A DNA stretch of 64,000 bases from an uncultured Roseicyclus sp. (GTDB lineage Bacteria > Pseudomonadota > Alphaproteobacteria > Rhodobacterales > Rhodobacteraceae): the NCBI RefSeq assembly GCF_937892565.1, contig NZ_CALAHQ010000004.1:33885-97884 (forward strand), given 5' to 3'. Shown piece by piece: positions 41,199-49,656 of this stretch. The notes below the pieces were generated by a model. The model had not been told where the DNA came from and did no database searches. It saw nothing but the letters and a program-made list of their open reading frames with translations. Positions within the stretch are counted from its first letter, which is position 1, and every line of letters begins with the position of its first letter. Made by a program: the position numbers and the translations under genes.

Positions 41199-41489
41199 AT
41201 GACATTTTTCACACGATCCGCCATGGCGGCACTTTGCCTTGCGGTGATGGCGTTGCAATCGGCGGCGCTTGCCCACAGCCCCCGCCCGCCAGAGGCCGGC
41301 GCGACACAGGCCCCGCCCCCGCGCCAAGGCGGCGGTCGCCCGGTGCAGTTCGACTGGCTGGCCAATCGCCCCGATCCGGCCGCGCGCGCCCCGCGCCCCT
41401 CGGCAAGACAGATGCGCGCACCGGGTCACGGCACGTATATCTGTTCGGCGGCGGGCTTTGGCGCCATGTCGCGTTGCACCGAACGCTAA
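41199..41489 (+). CDS. Small secreted protein of unknown function
   Basis: A 96-residue protein with an N-terminal signal peptide (MAALCLAVMALQSAALA). The middle is rich in Pro and Arg, and a short conserved-looking tail HGTYICSAAGFGAMSRC holds two Cys 12 residues apart, probably a disulfide in the periplasm. Small exported proteins ending in a similar ICS.AGFG..S.C pattern are familiar from Rhodobacteraceae, though I cannot name a family. A G-rich ribosome site lies upstream. It stands alone between a terminator and the GntR gene. Confidence 0.65.
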   Translation: MTFFTRSAMAALCLAVMALQSAALAHSPRPPEAGATQAPPPRQGGGRPVQFDWLANRPDPAARAPRPSARQMRAPGHGTYICSAAGFGAMSRCTER

Positions 41490-41534
41490 GCCCACAGGGT
41501 GCGTTGACTTGCGCCTTGGCGCGGTGCAATCTGC

Positions 41535-41545
41535 GATCTCAGATC
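41535..41545. promoter_or_regulatory. Short palindrome upstream of the GntR gene
   Basis: GATCT-C-AGATC, an 11-bp perfect dyad 26 bp before the GntR start. It could be an autoregulatory operator. A TTGACT at 41504-41509 lies upstream, but no good -10 at normal spacing follows. The site is short enough to be chance. Confidence 0.3.
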
Positions 41546-41571
41546 AAGGATGGCGGCGTCAAAGGGCGGAT

Positions 41572-42306
41572 ATGCAGCAGTTTCTGGCGGCCATCAACGG
41601 TGCAGAGCCATCGCCGCTTCAGCGCGACAGCCTGCAACAGCAGATTTACGACCGCTTGCATGCCGGGCTGATCGCAGGCGCCTTTCGCCCCGGTGAGGCG
41701 ATCTCCAGCCGCGGGCTTGCCCAGCAACTGTCCGTCAGCGCGATGCCCGTGCGCGAGGCCTTGACGCGGCTGACCGCCGAAGGGGCGCTGGAACTGACCG
41801 CCAGCCGCACGCTGCGGGTGCGGGTGCTTTCGCGCGAAGATTTCGATGAGGTGACGGCCATTCGTACCCGGCTGGAAGGCATGGCCGCCCAACGCGCGGG
41901 GGAACAGTTTGATGGCGCCGACATCGCCCGCATCCGCGCGCTGCATGCCGATCTGGCGCAGGCCGCCGATCACGGCGATGCCGACCGCTATCTGGCCGCC
42001 AATGCAAGCTTTCACGCCGGCATCTATGCCGCCGCGCGCTGGCCGCTCTTGCTGGGCATGATCCAGCGGCTCTGGCTGATCGTGGGCCCGTCGATCCGCG
42101 CCAGCGTGCCCGATCAGGGGCATGTCAGCCGCTCGATGGGGCATCATGACGCCATGGTGGCGGCCATGGCGCTGCGCGATGCCACGGCGCTGCGGGCGGC
42201 CATTCTTGACGACATCACCACCGCCGCCCGCGACATCCGCGCCACCCTGGTCGGCGCGGGAACGGCCGCCGCAACCCACCGCCAAAAGGAAGAGACCGCG
42301 AAATGA
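41572..42306 (+). CDS. GntR-family regulator (FCD/FadR subfamily)
   Basis: A 244-residue regulator. The N-terminal winged helix has IYDRLHAGLIAGAFRPGEAISSRGLAQQLSVSAMPVREALTRL, split here only by normal helix turns. A helical FCD ligand domain follows with His and Asp metal-ligand positions (ANASFHAGIY and GHHDAMVAAM). FCD proteins usually sense a carboxylic acid and repress the neighbouring catabolic genes. It overlaps the SDR gene downstream by ATGA, so it is co-transcribed with the second BKACE cassette that it probably controls. Confidence 0.9.
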   Translation: MQQFLAAINGAEPSPLQRDSLQQQIYDRLHAGLIAGAFRPGEAISSRGLAQQLSVSAMPVREALTRLTAEGALELTASRTLRVRVLSREDFDEVTAIRTRLEGMAAQRAGEQFDGADIARIRALHADLAQAADHGDADRYLAANASFHAGIYAAARWPLLLGMIQRLWLIVGPSIRASVPDQGHVSRSMGHHDAMVAAMALRDATALRAAILDDITTAARDIRATLVGAGTAAATHRQKEETAK

Positions 42307-43082
42307 ACATCCTTCGCTCCCTGACGCCGCCGCCGGGTCTGCGGGTTGTGATCACCGCAGGCGCGGCCGGGATCGGTCAGGCCATCGCGCGCGGCTTTCT
42401 GGAGGCGGGCGGGGCGGTCCATGTCTCGGATATCGATGCCGGGGCGGTGGCGCAGGCGACGCAGAATGGATGCATCGGCACGGTCTGTGATGCCGCCGAC
42501 CCGGACCAGTCGCGCGCACTATTTGAGCAAGCCCGCGCGGCGATGGGCGGGCTTGATGTGGTGATCGCCAATGCCGGCATCGCCGGGCCGACCGTCGGCA
42601 TCGCCGATGTCGATGAGGCCGCGTGGGACCGCACGCTCGAGGTGAACCTGCGCGGCGCCTATCTGGCGGCGCGGTTTGGCGCCCCCGATCTGATCGCCAG
42701 CCGCGGCAGCTTCATCGCCATCTCGTCGGTCGCAGGGCGAATGGGCTTTGCGCTGCGCACGCCCTATGCGGCGTCGAAATGGGGCGTTGTGGGGCTGGTC
42801 AAAAGCCTTGCGGTGGAACTGGGCCCGCAAGGGGTGCGGGCAAATGCGATCCTGCCCGGCATTGTGCGCGGCCCGCGCATCGAACGCGTCATCGCCGCAC
42901 GCGCCCAGCACCTTGGCCAAAGCCATGCGGAAACCGAAAAGCAGACCCTTGAAAAGGTCTCGCTCCGCCGCATGGTCGCGCCCGAGGACATCGCGGCGAT
43001 GTGCCTGTTTCTGGCAGCACCCGCTGGGGCCAACATCACCGGCCAAAGCTTGAGCGTATGCGCCGGCGTGGAGGGGTTGTGA
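42303..43082 (+). CDS. SDR-family dehydrogenase of the second BKACE cassette
   Basis: A 259-residue classical SDR: VVITAGAAGIGQAIA at the N-terminus, DVVIANAGIAGP, SSVAGRMG, catalytic YAASKWG, and PGIVRGPR. It shares with the SDR at 3259 an unusually long run of matching blocks (NAGI.GP, RTPY.A.KWG.VGL.K.LA.ELGP.GVR.NAI.PG.V.GPR, LRR.V). These look like members of one subfamily paired with BKACE enzymes. ATG 42303 overlaps the GntR stop, and its TGA overlaps the next ATG. The expected substrate is a hydroxy acid upstream of the beta-keto acid cleaved by the BKACE. Confidence 0.87.
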   Translation: MNILRSLTPPPGLRVVITAGAAGIGQAIARGFLEAGGAVHVSDIDAGAVAQATQNGCIGTVCDAADPDQSRALFEQARAAMGGLDVVIANAGIAGPTVGIADVDEAAWDRTLEVNLRGAYLAARFGAPDLIASRGSFIAISSVAGRMGFALRTPYAASKWGVVGLVKSLAVELGPQGVRANAILPGIVRGPRIERVIAARAQHLGQSHAETEKQTLEKVSLRRMVAPEDIAAMCLFLAAPAGANITGQSLSVCAGVEGL

Positions 43083-44029
43083 TGCGCCCCGACCCCATCG
43101 CGGTGATCGGCGCGGGGCTGATCGGTTCGGCCTGGGCCTTTGGCTTTGCGCGCGCGGGCCACCCGGTCACGCTCTGGGATCAATGGCCAGAGGCCGCGCA
43201 GGCGGCACACGCCCGCGTGACCGAAATTGCCACCGACATGCAGGCCGCTGGGCTGCTGGACGGGCAAACGCCCGCGCAGGTGGCGGCGCGTGTGACGCTG
43301 GCCCCCGATCTTGAAACATGCGTGAAGAACGCCCTTCATGTCCAAGAAAACGTTTCTGAAAATGTCGATGTCAAGCGCGCGGTCTTTGCCGCCCTTGATG
43401 CCGCGGCGCTTCCCGATGCGGTCCTGGCAAGCTCTACCTCGGCGCTTCTGCCCTCCAGCTTCACCGAAACGCTCAAGGGCCGCGCGCGCTGTCTGGTGGC
43501 CCACCCGATCAACCCCCCCAGCCTGATCCCTGCGGTGGAAATCGTGCCCGCCCCATGGACGGGTGCCACCGCAATGGACCGCTGCGCCGCCACCATGGCG
43601 GGGATCGGCCAAAAGCCCATCCGCATGGCGCGCGAGATCGACGGCTTCATCATGAACCGGCTGCAAGGCGCGCTGTTGCAAGAGGCGATGCGCCTTGTGG
43701 CCGATGGCATCGCAACGCCTGAGGATATCGACACCGGCATCCGCGACGGGCTTGCGCCGCGCTGGTCGCTGTGCGGCCCGTTCGAGGCGATCGATCTGAA
43801 CGCGCCCGGCGGCGTGCGCGATTATGTGGCCCGCTACGGGCCGATGTATCGCATCATCGGCGCGCGTCAGACGACGCTCCCCGATTGGGAGGGCGCAACG
43901 CTCGACCGGATCGAGGCCGCGCGCCGTGCCGCGCTGCCGCTTGCCGATCTGCCCAAGGCACAGACCCGCCGCGACCGGCGCCTGATGGCCTTGATGGCGC
44001 ATTTTCGCCGCGAAACACCCCAAAGCTGA
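43082..44029 (+). CDS. 3-hydroxyacid dehydrogenase (lambda-crystallin/L-carnitine dehydrogenase-like)
   Basis: A 315-residue NAD enzyme of the 3-hydroxyacyl-CoA dehydrogenase fold: AVIGAGLIGSAWAFGFARAG at the N-terminus, VQENVSENVDVK, SSTSALLPS, the active-site AHPINPPSLIP, and a helical C-terminal domain (GFIMNRLQGALLQEA, then GLAPRWSLCGPFEAIDLN). This is the type of L-carnitine dehydrogenase and L-gulonate 3-dehydrogenase. Unlike the gene at 1841 it has no fused thioesterase. It likely oxidises a 3-hydroxy acid to the beta-keto acid for the BKACE next door. It overlaps the SDR stop by one base. Confidence 0.88.
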   Translation: MRPDPIAVIGAGLIGSAWAFGFARAGHPVTLWDQWPEAAQAAHARVTEIATDMQAAGLLDGQTPAQVAARVTLAPDLETCVKNALHVQENVSENVDVKRAVFAALDAAALPDAVLASSTSALLPSSFTETLKGRARCLVAHPINPPSLIPAVEIVPAPWTGATAMDRCAATMAGIGQKPIRMAREIDGFIMNRLQGALLQEAMRLVADGIATPEDIDTGIRDGLAPRWSLCGPFEAIDLNAPGGVRDYVARYGPMYRIIGARQTTLPDWEGATLDRIEAARRAALPLADLPKAQTRRDRRLMALMAHFRRETPQS

Positions 44030-44063
44030 CCCCAGAGCCGACCCAAGGAAAGGGACCGCCCCC

Positions 44064-44999
44064 ATGGCCGCCAAAACCCGCAAAGTGATCATCTCCTGCG
44101 CCGTGACGGGCGCGATCCACACGCCGTCAATGTCGCCGCATCTGCCGGTGACGCCACAGGAAATCATCGCCGACGGGCTGAAGGCCGCCGAAGCCGGGGC
44201 CACGATCCTGCATCTGCATGCGCGCGACCCCGAAACGGGCCGCCCGACGCAAGACCCCGACGCATTCCGGGCCTTCTTGCCGCAACTCAAACAGGCCACG
44301 GGCGCGGTTCTGAACCTGACCACGGGGGGCTCGCCGCATATGAGCGTGGCCGAACGCATGCGCCCGGCCGCAGACCTCAAGCCCGAGGTGGCATCGCTCA
44401 ACATGGGGTCGATGAATTTCGGGCTCTACCCGATGCTCGACCGCTTCAAGGAATTCCGCCATGATTGGGAACGGGCGCATCTGGAAAACAGCCGCGATCT
44501 GGTGTTCAAGAACACCTTTGCCGATATCGAGCATATCTTGCGCATCGGCAACGCCAACCACACGCGCTTCGAATTCGAGTGCTATGATACCAGCCATCTC
44601 TACAATCTTGCCCATTTTGTCGATCGCGGTCTGGTCAGGGCGCCCTTTCTGGTACAGACGGTCTTTGGCCTTTTGGGCGGGATCGGCGCCCACCCCGAGG
44701 ATGTGGCGCATATGAAGCGCACCGCCGACCGGCTGTTTGGCGATGCCTATGTCTGGTCGGTGCTGGGGGCGGGGCGCAACCAGATGCCGGTCGCAGCCCT
44801 TGCCGCCGCCCAAGGGGGCAATGTGCGTGTGGGGCTGGAGGATTCGCTCTGGATCGCGCCGGGGCGGCTGGCCGAAAGCAATGCCGATCAGGTGCGCAAG
44901 GTGCGCGAGATCCTGACCGGCCTCAGCCTCGAGGTGGCCAGCCCGGATGAGGCGCGCCAGATGCTCGATCTGAAAGGGGCGGATGGTGTCGCCTTCTGA
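44064..44999 (+). CDS. BKACE-family beta-keto acid cleavage enzyme (DUF849), second copy
   Basis: A 311-residue DUF849/BKACE enzyme: VIISCAVTGAIHTPS at the N-terminus, zinc-binding HLHARDP, GSMNFG, a FECYDTSHL segment, and GLEDSLWIAPG. It differs clearly from the carnitine-type copy at 4008 in the substrate-facing segments (FECYDTSH against IEAFDTGH), so its beta-keto acid is probably different. AAGGAAAGGGA lies upstream of ATG 44064. It should produce acetoacetate and an acyl-CoA from a beta-keto acid and acetyl-CoA. Its 3' end overlaps an SDR remnant. Confidence 0.88.
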   Translation: MAAKTRKVIISCAVTGAIHTPSMSPHLPVTPQEIIADGLKAAEAGATILHLHARDPETGRPTQDPDAFRAFLPQLKQATGAVLNLTTGGSPHMSVAERMRPAADLKPEVASLNMGSMNFGLYPMLDRFKEFRHDWERAHLENSRDLVFKNTFADIEHILRIGNANHTRFEFECYDTSHLYNLAHFVDRGLVRAPFLVQTVFGLLGGIGAHPEDVAHMKRTADRLFGDAYVWSVLGAGRNQMPVAALAAAQGGNVRVGLEDSLWIAPGRLAESNADQVRKVREILTGLSLEVASPDEARQMLDLKGADGVAF

Positions 45000-45180
45000 T
45001 CGGGGTCCGGTGATGGTCACGGGCGGCAGGCGGGGCATGGGGGCCGCAACGCTGTGCCGCGACGTGCAATCGCGCCGGGTCGGAAGGGCCGATGAAATCG
45101 CCCAAGCCGTGGTCTGGCTGTTGTCGGATACGGCCAGCCATGTCACCGGCACCATCGTCGAGATCTCGGGCGGGCGCTGA
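44983..45180 (+). pseudogene. Internally deleted SDR remnant
   Basis: A 65-codon open frame that joins the very start of an SDR (VMVTGGRRGMGAA, nucleotide-binding loop) directly to the very end of one (RRVGRADEIAQAVVWLLSD, then HVTGTIVEISGGR). The central 170-180 residues with the NNAG and YxxxK motifs are missing, without a frameshift. This is what an in-frame internal deletion leaves. Its start overlaps the BKACE gene, and the original gene was probably the fourth of this operon. A short protein could still be made, but not an active dehydrogenase. Confidence 0.75.
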
Positions 45181-45194
45181 CGGGCGCCCCGTTG

Positions 45195-45944
45195 CTAGCC
45201 AATGACCGGACGGATGCTGCGCGGGGCCAGCACAACGCCATCGGGCAAGCACGCGCTGAGCACGACGCCCTGAACCTCAAGGCTGTAGCTGTCAAGCGTG
45301 ATGCCCCGGCGGCGATATTTGGCGCGCTTGACATACCATTCTTGCAAAAGCGGCTTGATCAGCGCGGGCAACAGCGGCGAAGTCTCGGGGCGGAACTGTC
45401 CGGTCGCGATACCTTGCGCGATCACATCGGTAAAGAAACGCTCGGTCAGCATTTCGCTGTCCACGGCCATGCGGCGTTCGGCGGGGGGGAAATTCTTGGC
45501 CTCCATGAAGGCAAAGGTGAACCATGGCAACAGCGCCTCGGTCAGGCGCAGATGGGTATCGATCAGCCATGTCAGATGCGCAACCGCATCTTGCGTCACT
45601 GCCTCGGGCGGGGACGACAGAACGCGCTGCACAAGATCGGCCACCTCGGCCAGGATCATTTTCAAGAGCGTCGTCTTGCTGTCGAAATAGGCATAAAGCC
45701 CCCCCGCCGACAGCCCCGAGGCTTGCGACAGATCGCGCAGCGACATCGCCTGAAACCCGCCGCGGTTCGACAGATCAAGGGCCGCCTCCAGGATGCGGGC
45801 AAGCCGCGGCACGGCCACGGCGGGCTTGCGCACGCTGATCGTGTCGTGATGGCGCGCCAGAATGGAGCGGCACAATTCCTCGATCGTGGGCATCGCCACA
45901 ATGGCGCCCGGCACAGGGTCAGGGGTTGGGCTGGCTTTGATCAT
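45195..45944 (-). CDS. TetR-family transcriptional regulator
   Basis: A 249-residue TetR protein. The helix-turn-helix lies at about residues 50-95 (ILEAALDLSNRGGFQAMSLRDLSQASGLSAGGLYAYFDSKTTLL, read in parts), followed by a helical ligand domain. There is an extra N-terminal arm of some 45 residues; ATG 45944 is assumed. It is divergent from the SDR/acyl-CoA operon, and a near-perfect dyad (46009-46024) lies in the shared gap. It is the likely regulator of the operon that includes the TRAP transporter. Confidence 0.9.
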   Translation of the reverse strand: MIKASPTPDPVPGAIVAMPTIEELCRSILARHHDTISVRKPAVAVPRLARILEAALDLSNRGGFQAMSLRDLSQASGLSAGGLYAYFDSKTTLLKMILAEVADLVQRVLSSPPEAVTQDAVAHLTWLIDTHLRLTEALLPWFTFAFMEAKNFPPAERRMAVDSEMLTERFFTDVIAQGIATGQFRPETSPLLPALIKPLLQEWYVKRAKYRRRGITLDSYSLEVQGVVLSACLPDGVVLAPRSIRPVIG

Positions 45945-46008
45945 CGATACACCTTGGTCCAGGCAGGAATCTGTTGCCAAATTCGGGGTCGGTGTCTACC
46001 AGTATCTA

Positions 46009-46024
46009 TCGAACGATCGCTCGA
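46009..46024. promoter_or_regulatory. Candidate TetR operator
   Basis: TCGAACGATCGCTCGA is a 16-bp dyad with one mismatched pair (A against C), centred on CGATCG. It lies in the gap between the TetR gene and the SDR gene, just before the AAGGAAGGGAGG ribosome site of the latter. Size and position fit a TetR-family site. Confidence 0.55.
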
Positions 46025-46039
46025 AAAGGAAGGGAGGCC

Positions 46040-46813
46040 TTGACGACCGTGTCGCAGATTGCCGCCAATCCATGGCCCGGGCTGACCGGGAAAACCGCAC
46101 TTGTGACGGGCGCGTCGTCTGGGCTGGGCGCGCATTTCGCGCGGCTTCTGGCGCGGGAGGGGGTCATGGTCACGCTCGCCGCGCGGCGGATGGATCCGAT
46201 GGTGGCGCTCACCGCCGAGATCACCGCTGCGGGCGGCACGGCCGAGGCGCTGGGGCTCGACGTGGGCGATACCGACGCGGTCGAACGGGTTCTTTCCGGG
46301 CGCCGATTCGACATCCTGGTCAACAACGCCGGCATCGGCGATGCCGGTTCGGCGCTTGAACAGACCACAGCCCAGATCGACGCCATGCTCGACGTCAACC
46401 TAAAGGGCGCCTTCCACGTGGCCCGGGCGGTGGCGGCGGGGATGCGCGACGCGGGCGGGGGCGCGATCGTGAACATCGCCTCGATCCTCGCCCATCGGGT
46501 GACGGCACGCACCGCAGCCTATGCTGCATCCAAGGCCGGGCTTCTGCATCTGACCCGCGCGCTGGCGCTGGAATGGGCGCGCCACGGCATCCGGGTCAAC
46601 GCGCTCTGCCCGGGCTACATCGAAACCCCGATCAACGCCGATTTCTTCGCGACCGAGGCCGGGGCGACGCTGATCCGGCGCATCCCGCAGCGGCGGCTGG
46701 GCCGACCCGAAGATCTTGATGGGGCGCTCCTGCTGCTCGTCTCGGATGCGGGCCGCTACATCACGGGTGCCGATATCGTGGTCGATGGCGGCCATCTGGT
46801 CACCTCACTCTGA
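46040..46813 (+). CDS. SDR-family dehydrogenase, first gene of a 4-hydroxyacid-type catabolic operon
   Basis: About 257 residues of a classical SDR: TALVTGASSGLGAHFA, DILVNNAGIGDAG, IASILAHR, YAASKAGLLHLTR and a C-terminal ADIVVDGGHL. The start is unsure: TTG 46040 has an ideal AAGGAAGGGAGG spacing, while GTG 46049 is the other choice. Two genes further on come an acyl-CoA ligase and an APH-fold kinase. In the Pseudomonas lva pathway an SDR (LvaD) oxidises the 3-hydroxyacyl-CoA, and the same role is plausible here. Confidence 0.86.
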   Translation: MTTVSQIAANPWPGLTGKTALVTGASSGLGAHFARLLAREGVMVTLAARRMDPMVALTAEITAAGGTAEALGLDVGDTDAVERVLSGRRFDILVNNAGIGDAGSALEQTTAQIDAMLDVNLKGAFHVARAVAAGMRDAGGGAIVNIASILAHRVTARTAAYAASKAGLLHLTRALALEWARHGIRVNALCPGYIETPINADFFATEAGATLIRRIPQRRLGRPEDLDGALLLLVSDAGRYITGADIVVDGGHLVTSL

Positions 46814-46836
46814 GCGGCTGAACGCAGGGAACCCCC

Positions 46837-48045
46837 ATGGATTTCACCCTTTCCCCCCGCATCGAGGATTTTCGCGCCCGGATCGCGCGCTTCGTCGATG
46901 AGGCGGTGATGCCCGTTGAGGCCGATCGCACGCAGTGGGACGCGCATGGCAACATCGCCCATGCGCCGCTGCACGATCTGCGCGCGCGCGCCCGCGCGGA
47001 CGGGTTGTGGTGCCTGCAACTCAGGCCCGAAACCGGCGGTCAGGGCCTGGGCAAGATCGGCATGGCCGTATGCTACGAGGAAATGAACCGCTCGATCTTC
47101 GGGCCGGTGGTGTTCAATTCCGCCGCCCCCGATGATGGCAACATGATGGTGCTGGAACAGGCCGCCACGCCCGCACAAAAGGCGCGCTGGCTGGCGCCCA
47201 TCGTGGCGGGCGACGTGCGGTCGGCATTCGCGATGACCGAACCCCATCCGGGCGGCGGATCAGACCCCGGCATGATGCGGACCACGGCGACCAGACGCGG
47301 CGACAGCTATGTGATCCGGGGGCGCAAATGGTTCATCACCGGGGCGGCAGAGGCGCAGCATTTCATCTTGCTCGCCCGCACCTCGGACGATCCGCGCCGG
47401 GGGCTGACGGCCTTTTTGTTCGACCGCGACGAACCGGGCTGGCACATCGACCGCCGCATCCCGATCATGGGCCCCGAGGAACATGGCGGGCATTGCGAAC
47501 TGGTGTTCGAGGATCTGGTGCTGCCCGCCGACCGGATCCTTCTGGGCGAAGGCCTGGGGCTGAAGCTGACGCAGATGCGGCTGGGGCCTGCGCGGCTGAC
47601 CCATTGCATGCGCTGGCTGGGTCTGGCCAAGCGCTGCACGGAAATCGCGCGCGATTATGCCGACAGCCGCCATGGGTTCGGCGTGCGCCTGTCGGATCGC
47701 GAAAGCATCCAGATCAAGCTGGGCGATCTGGCCATGGGCATCGAGATCGGCCGCCTGTTGGTGATGAAGGCCGCATGGGAGCTGGAGCGCGGCGGATTTG
47801 CCAGGAAAGAGGTGTCGATGGCCAAGATCCATGTCGCCAATCTGTTGCACAAGGCTGCCGATGTGGCGATCCAGATCAACGGGGCGCGCGGCTACAGCTG
47901 CGACACGGTGCTGGAATGGATTTACCGCTACGCCCGTCAGGCGCGGCTCGTCGATGGCGCCGATGAGGTGCACCAGATGGTGTTGAACCGCCATCTGGCC
48001 GACGAGGGGCGCGATTTCTGGCGCTGGGACAGCGCGTCTGGCTGA
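46837..48045 (+). CDS. ACAD10/11-like acyl-CoA dehydrogenase (LvaC-like)
   Basis: A 402-residue acyl-CoA dehydrogenase: AMTEPHPGGGSDP, IRGRKWFITGA, GHCELVFEDLVLPADR, QINGARGYSCD and VDGADEVHQMV. The catalytic-base position is Asp (VDGAD) rather than the usual Glu, and the GADEVH ending is like ACAD10/ACAD11 and LvaC. Together with the APH-fold kinase gene at 49653 this suggests the two-step chemistry in which a 4-hydroxyacyl-CoA is phosphorylated and then loses phosphate. The human homologues carry the kinase and dehydrogenase domains in one chain; here they are separate genes. Confidence 0.85.
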   Translation: MDFTLSPRIEDFRARIARFVDEAVMPVEADRTQWDAHGNIAHAPLHDLRARARADGLWCLQLRPETGGQGLGKIGMAVCYEEMNRSIFGPVVFNSAAPDDGNMMVLEQAATPAQKARWLAPIVAGDVRSAFAMTEPHPGGGSDPGMMRTTATRRGDSYVIRGRKWFITGAAEAQHFILLARTSDDPRRGLTAFLFDRDEPGWHIDRRIPIMGPEEHGGHCELVFEDLVLPADRILLGEGLGLKLTQMRLGPARLTHCMRWLGLAKRCTEIARDYADSRHGFGVRLSDRESIQIKLGDLAMGIEIGRLLVMKAAWELERGGFARKEVSMAKIHVANLLHKAADVAIQINGARGYSCDTVLEWIYRYARQARLVDGADEVHQMVLNRHLADEGRDFWRWDSASG

Positions 48046-48072
48046 AATCAGGGCAAGGGGGGACGACACGCC

Positions 48073-49656
48073 ATGTTCAGCGATCCGCATCTGGCCCCGC
48101 GCGCGGCGAATTTCCGGCCGCTGACGCCGCTTGACCTGTTGGCGCGCACGCTCGAATGCCATGGCGCACGCCCGGCCGTGGCATGGCGCGACCATGTCTG
48201 GAGCTATGCGGAGTTCGGCGATCTGGTGGCGCGCATGGCCGGCGCGCTGGCCGCACAGGGCGTGGGGCCGGGCGATGTCGTGTCGGTGGCGCTTGGCAAC
48301 CGCCCCGAGATGCTGGCCGCCCATTTCGCCGTGCCCGCGTTGGGGGCGGTTCTCAACACGCTCAACATCCGCCTGTCCAGCGCGGAATTGGGCTATATCC
48401 TTGATCATGCGGGCAGCAAGATCCTGGTGGCCGAGGCCGCCTATCTGCCCGATGCGGCCGATGCGCCTTTGCCCCGGCTGGTCTTGTGCAGCGCGCCCGG
48501 CGCGGGCGACGGCATCGACTGGTTTTCCGGACCTCTGCCCGATCTTGACCTGACGGGCGCCATCATGGACGAGGCGCAGCCCATCGCGCTCAACTACACC
48601 TCGGGGACGACGGGAAAACCCAAGGGCGTCGTCTATACCCATCGCGGCGCATACCTGAACGCGGTGGGCAATGTGCTGGCGCTGGGGCTGACCTGCGACA
48701 GCCGCTATTTGTGGACGCTGCCCCTGTTTCATTGCAACGGCTGGTGTCAGGGCTGGGCGGTGACGGCGGCGGGGGGCTTGCATGTCTGCCTCGACCGGGT
48801 CGATCCGGGGCTGATCCTGTCGGAAATCGACCGCCATGCCGTCACCCACATGAGCTGTGCGCCGGTGGTGCTTTACATGCTGCTTGACCATGCCACACAG
48901 GCCCCGCCCGTGCGGGTGCGGGTGACGACTGGCGGCGCGGCGCCGACGCCTGCGCTTTTGGCGGGGCTGTCGAAACTCGGCTTTGATCTGACGCATATGT
49001 ATGGGCTGACCGAAAGCTATGGGCCCGCCACGTTGAACGACCCCGGCGATCCGGCCGCCGACCCGGACACGCGCGCGGCGTTGATGGCCCGCCAGGGCCG
49101 GCGTCACCCCACCGCCGGGCGCGCGCGCGTGCTGGATGAACACGGCCATGACGTGCCCGCCGATGGCACAACCATGGGCGAGATCGTGCTGGCCGGGAAC
49201 ACCCTGATGGCCGGTTATTTCCGCAACGCCGAAGCCACCGAGGCGGCGTTTCGCGGCGGGATGTTCTGGTCGGGCGATCTGGCGGTGGTTCATCCCGACG
49301 GACAGATCCAGATCCGCGACCGCGCCAAGGATATCATCATCACCGGCGGCGAAAATGTCTCGAGCCTCGAGGTGGAAACGGTGCTTTACCGCCACCCCGA
49401 TGTGCTGCTGGCCGCCGTGGTGGCCGCACCCGATCCGAAATGGGGCGAAACGCCTTGGGCCTTTGTCGAATTGCGCCAGGGTGCCAGCACCAGCGCCGCC
49501 GCGCTGGAGGCGTTCTGCAAGGACAATCTCGCGGGCTACAAGCGCCCGCGGCGCTTTGTGTTCGGCCCCCTGCCCCGCACGGCCACCGGCAAGATCCAGA
49601 AGTTCGTGCTGCGCGCGCACGCGGCCGACACCATCGCCGCCGAGACGGTCGCATGA
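48073..49656 (+). CDS. AMP-forming acyl-CoA synthetase
   Basis: A 527-residue ANL-family ligase: NYTSGTTGKPKGVVYTHRG (P-loop, about 174-192), MYGLTESYGPA, YFRNAEATEAAF, WSGDLAVV and the C-terminal RTATGKIQKFVLR with the catalytic Lys. It should make the acyl-CoA that enters the operon's pathway (LvaE-like role). It follows the acyl-CoA dehydrogenase gene with an AAGGGGGG site, and its stop overlaps the kinase gene (ATGA). Confidence 0.92.
   Translation: MFSDPHLAPRAANFRPLTPLDLLARTLECHGARPAVAWRDHVWSYAEFGDLVARMAGALAAQGVGPGDVVSVALGNRPEMLAAHFAVPALGAVLNTLNIRLSSAELGYILDHAGSKILVAEAAYLPDAADAPLPRLVLCSAPGAGDGIDWFSGPLPDLDLTGAIMDEAQPIALNYTSGTTGKPKGVVYTHRGAYLNAVGNVLALGLTCDSRYLWTLPLFHCNGWCQGWAVTAAGGLHVCLDRVDPGLILSEIDRHAVTHMSCAPVVLYMLLDHATQAPPVRVRVTTGGAAPTPALLAGLSKLGFDLTHMYGLTESYGPATLNDPGDPAADPDTRAALMARQGRRHPTAGRARVLDEHGHDVPADGTTMGEIVLAGNTLMAGYFRNAEATEAAFRGGMFWSGDLAVVHPDGQIQIRDRAKDIIITGGENVSSLEVETVLYRHPDVLLAAVVAAPDPKWGETPWAFVELRQGASTSAAALEAFCKDNLAGYKRPRRFVFGPLPRTATGKIQKFVLRAHAADTIAAETVA

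Noticed and set aside
41504..41530. Promoter TTGACT with TGCAAT before the GntR gene.
   Set aside because: Spacing is only 15 bp and the -10 is poor; not better than chance.
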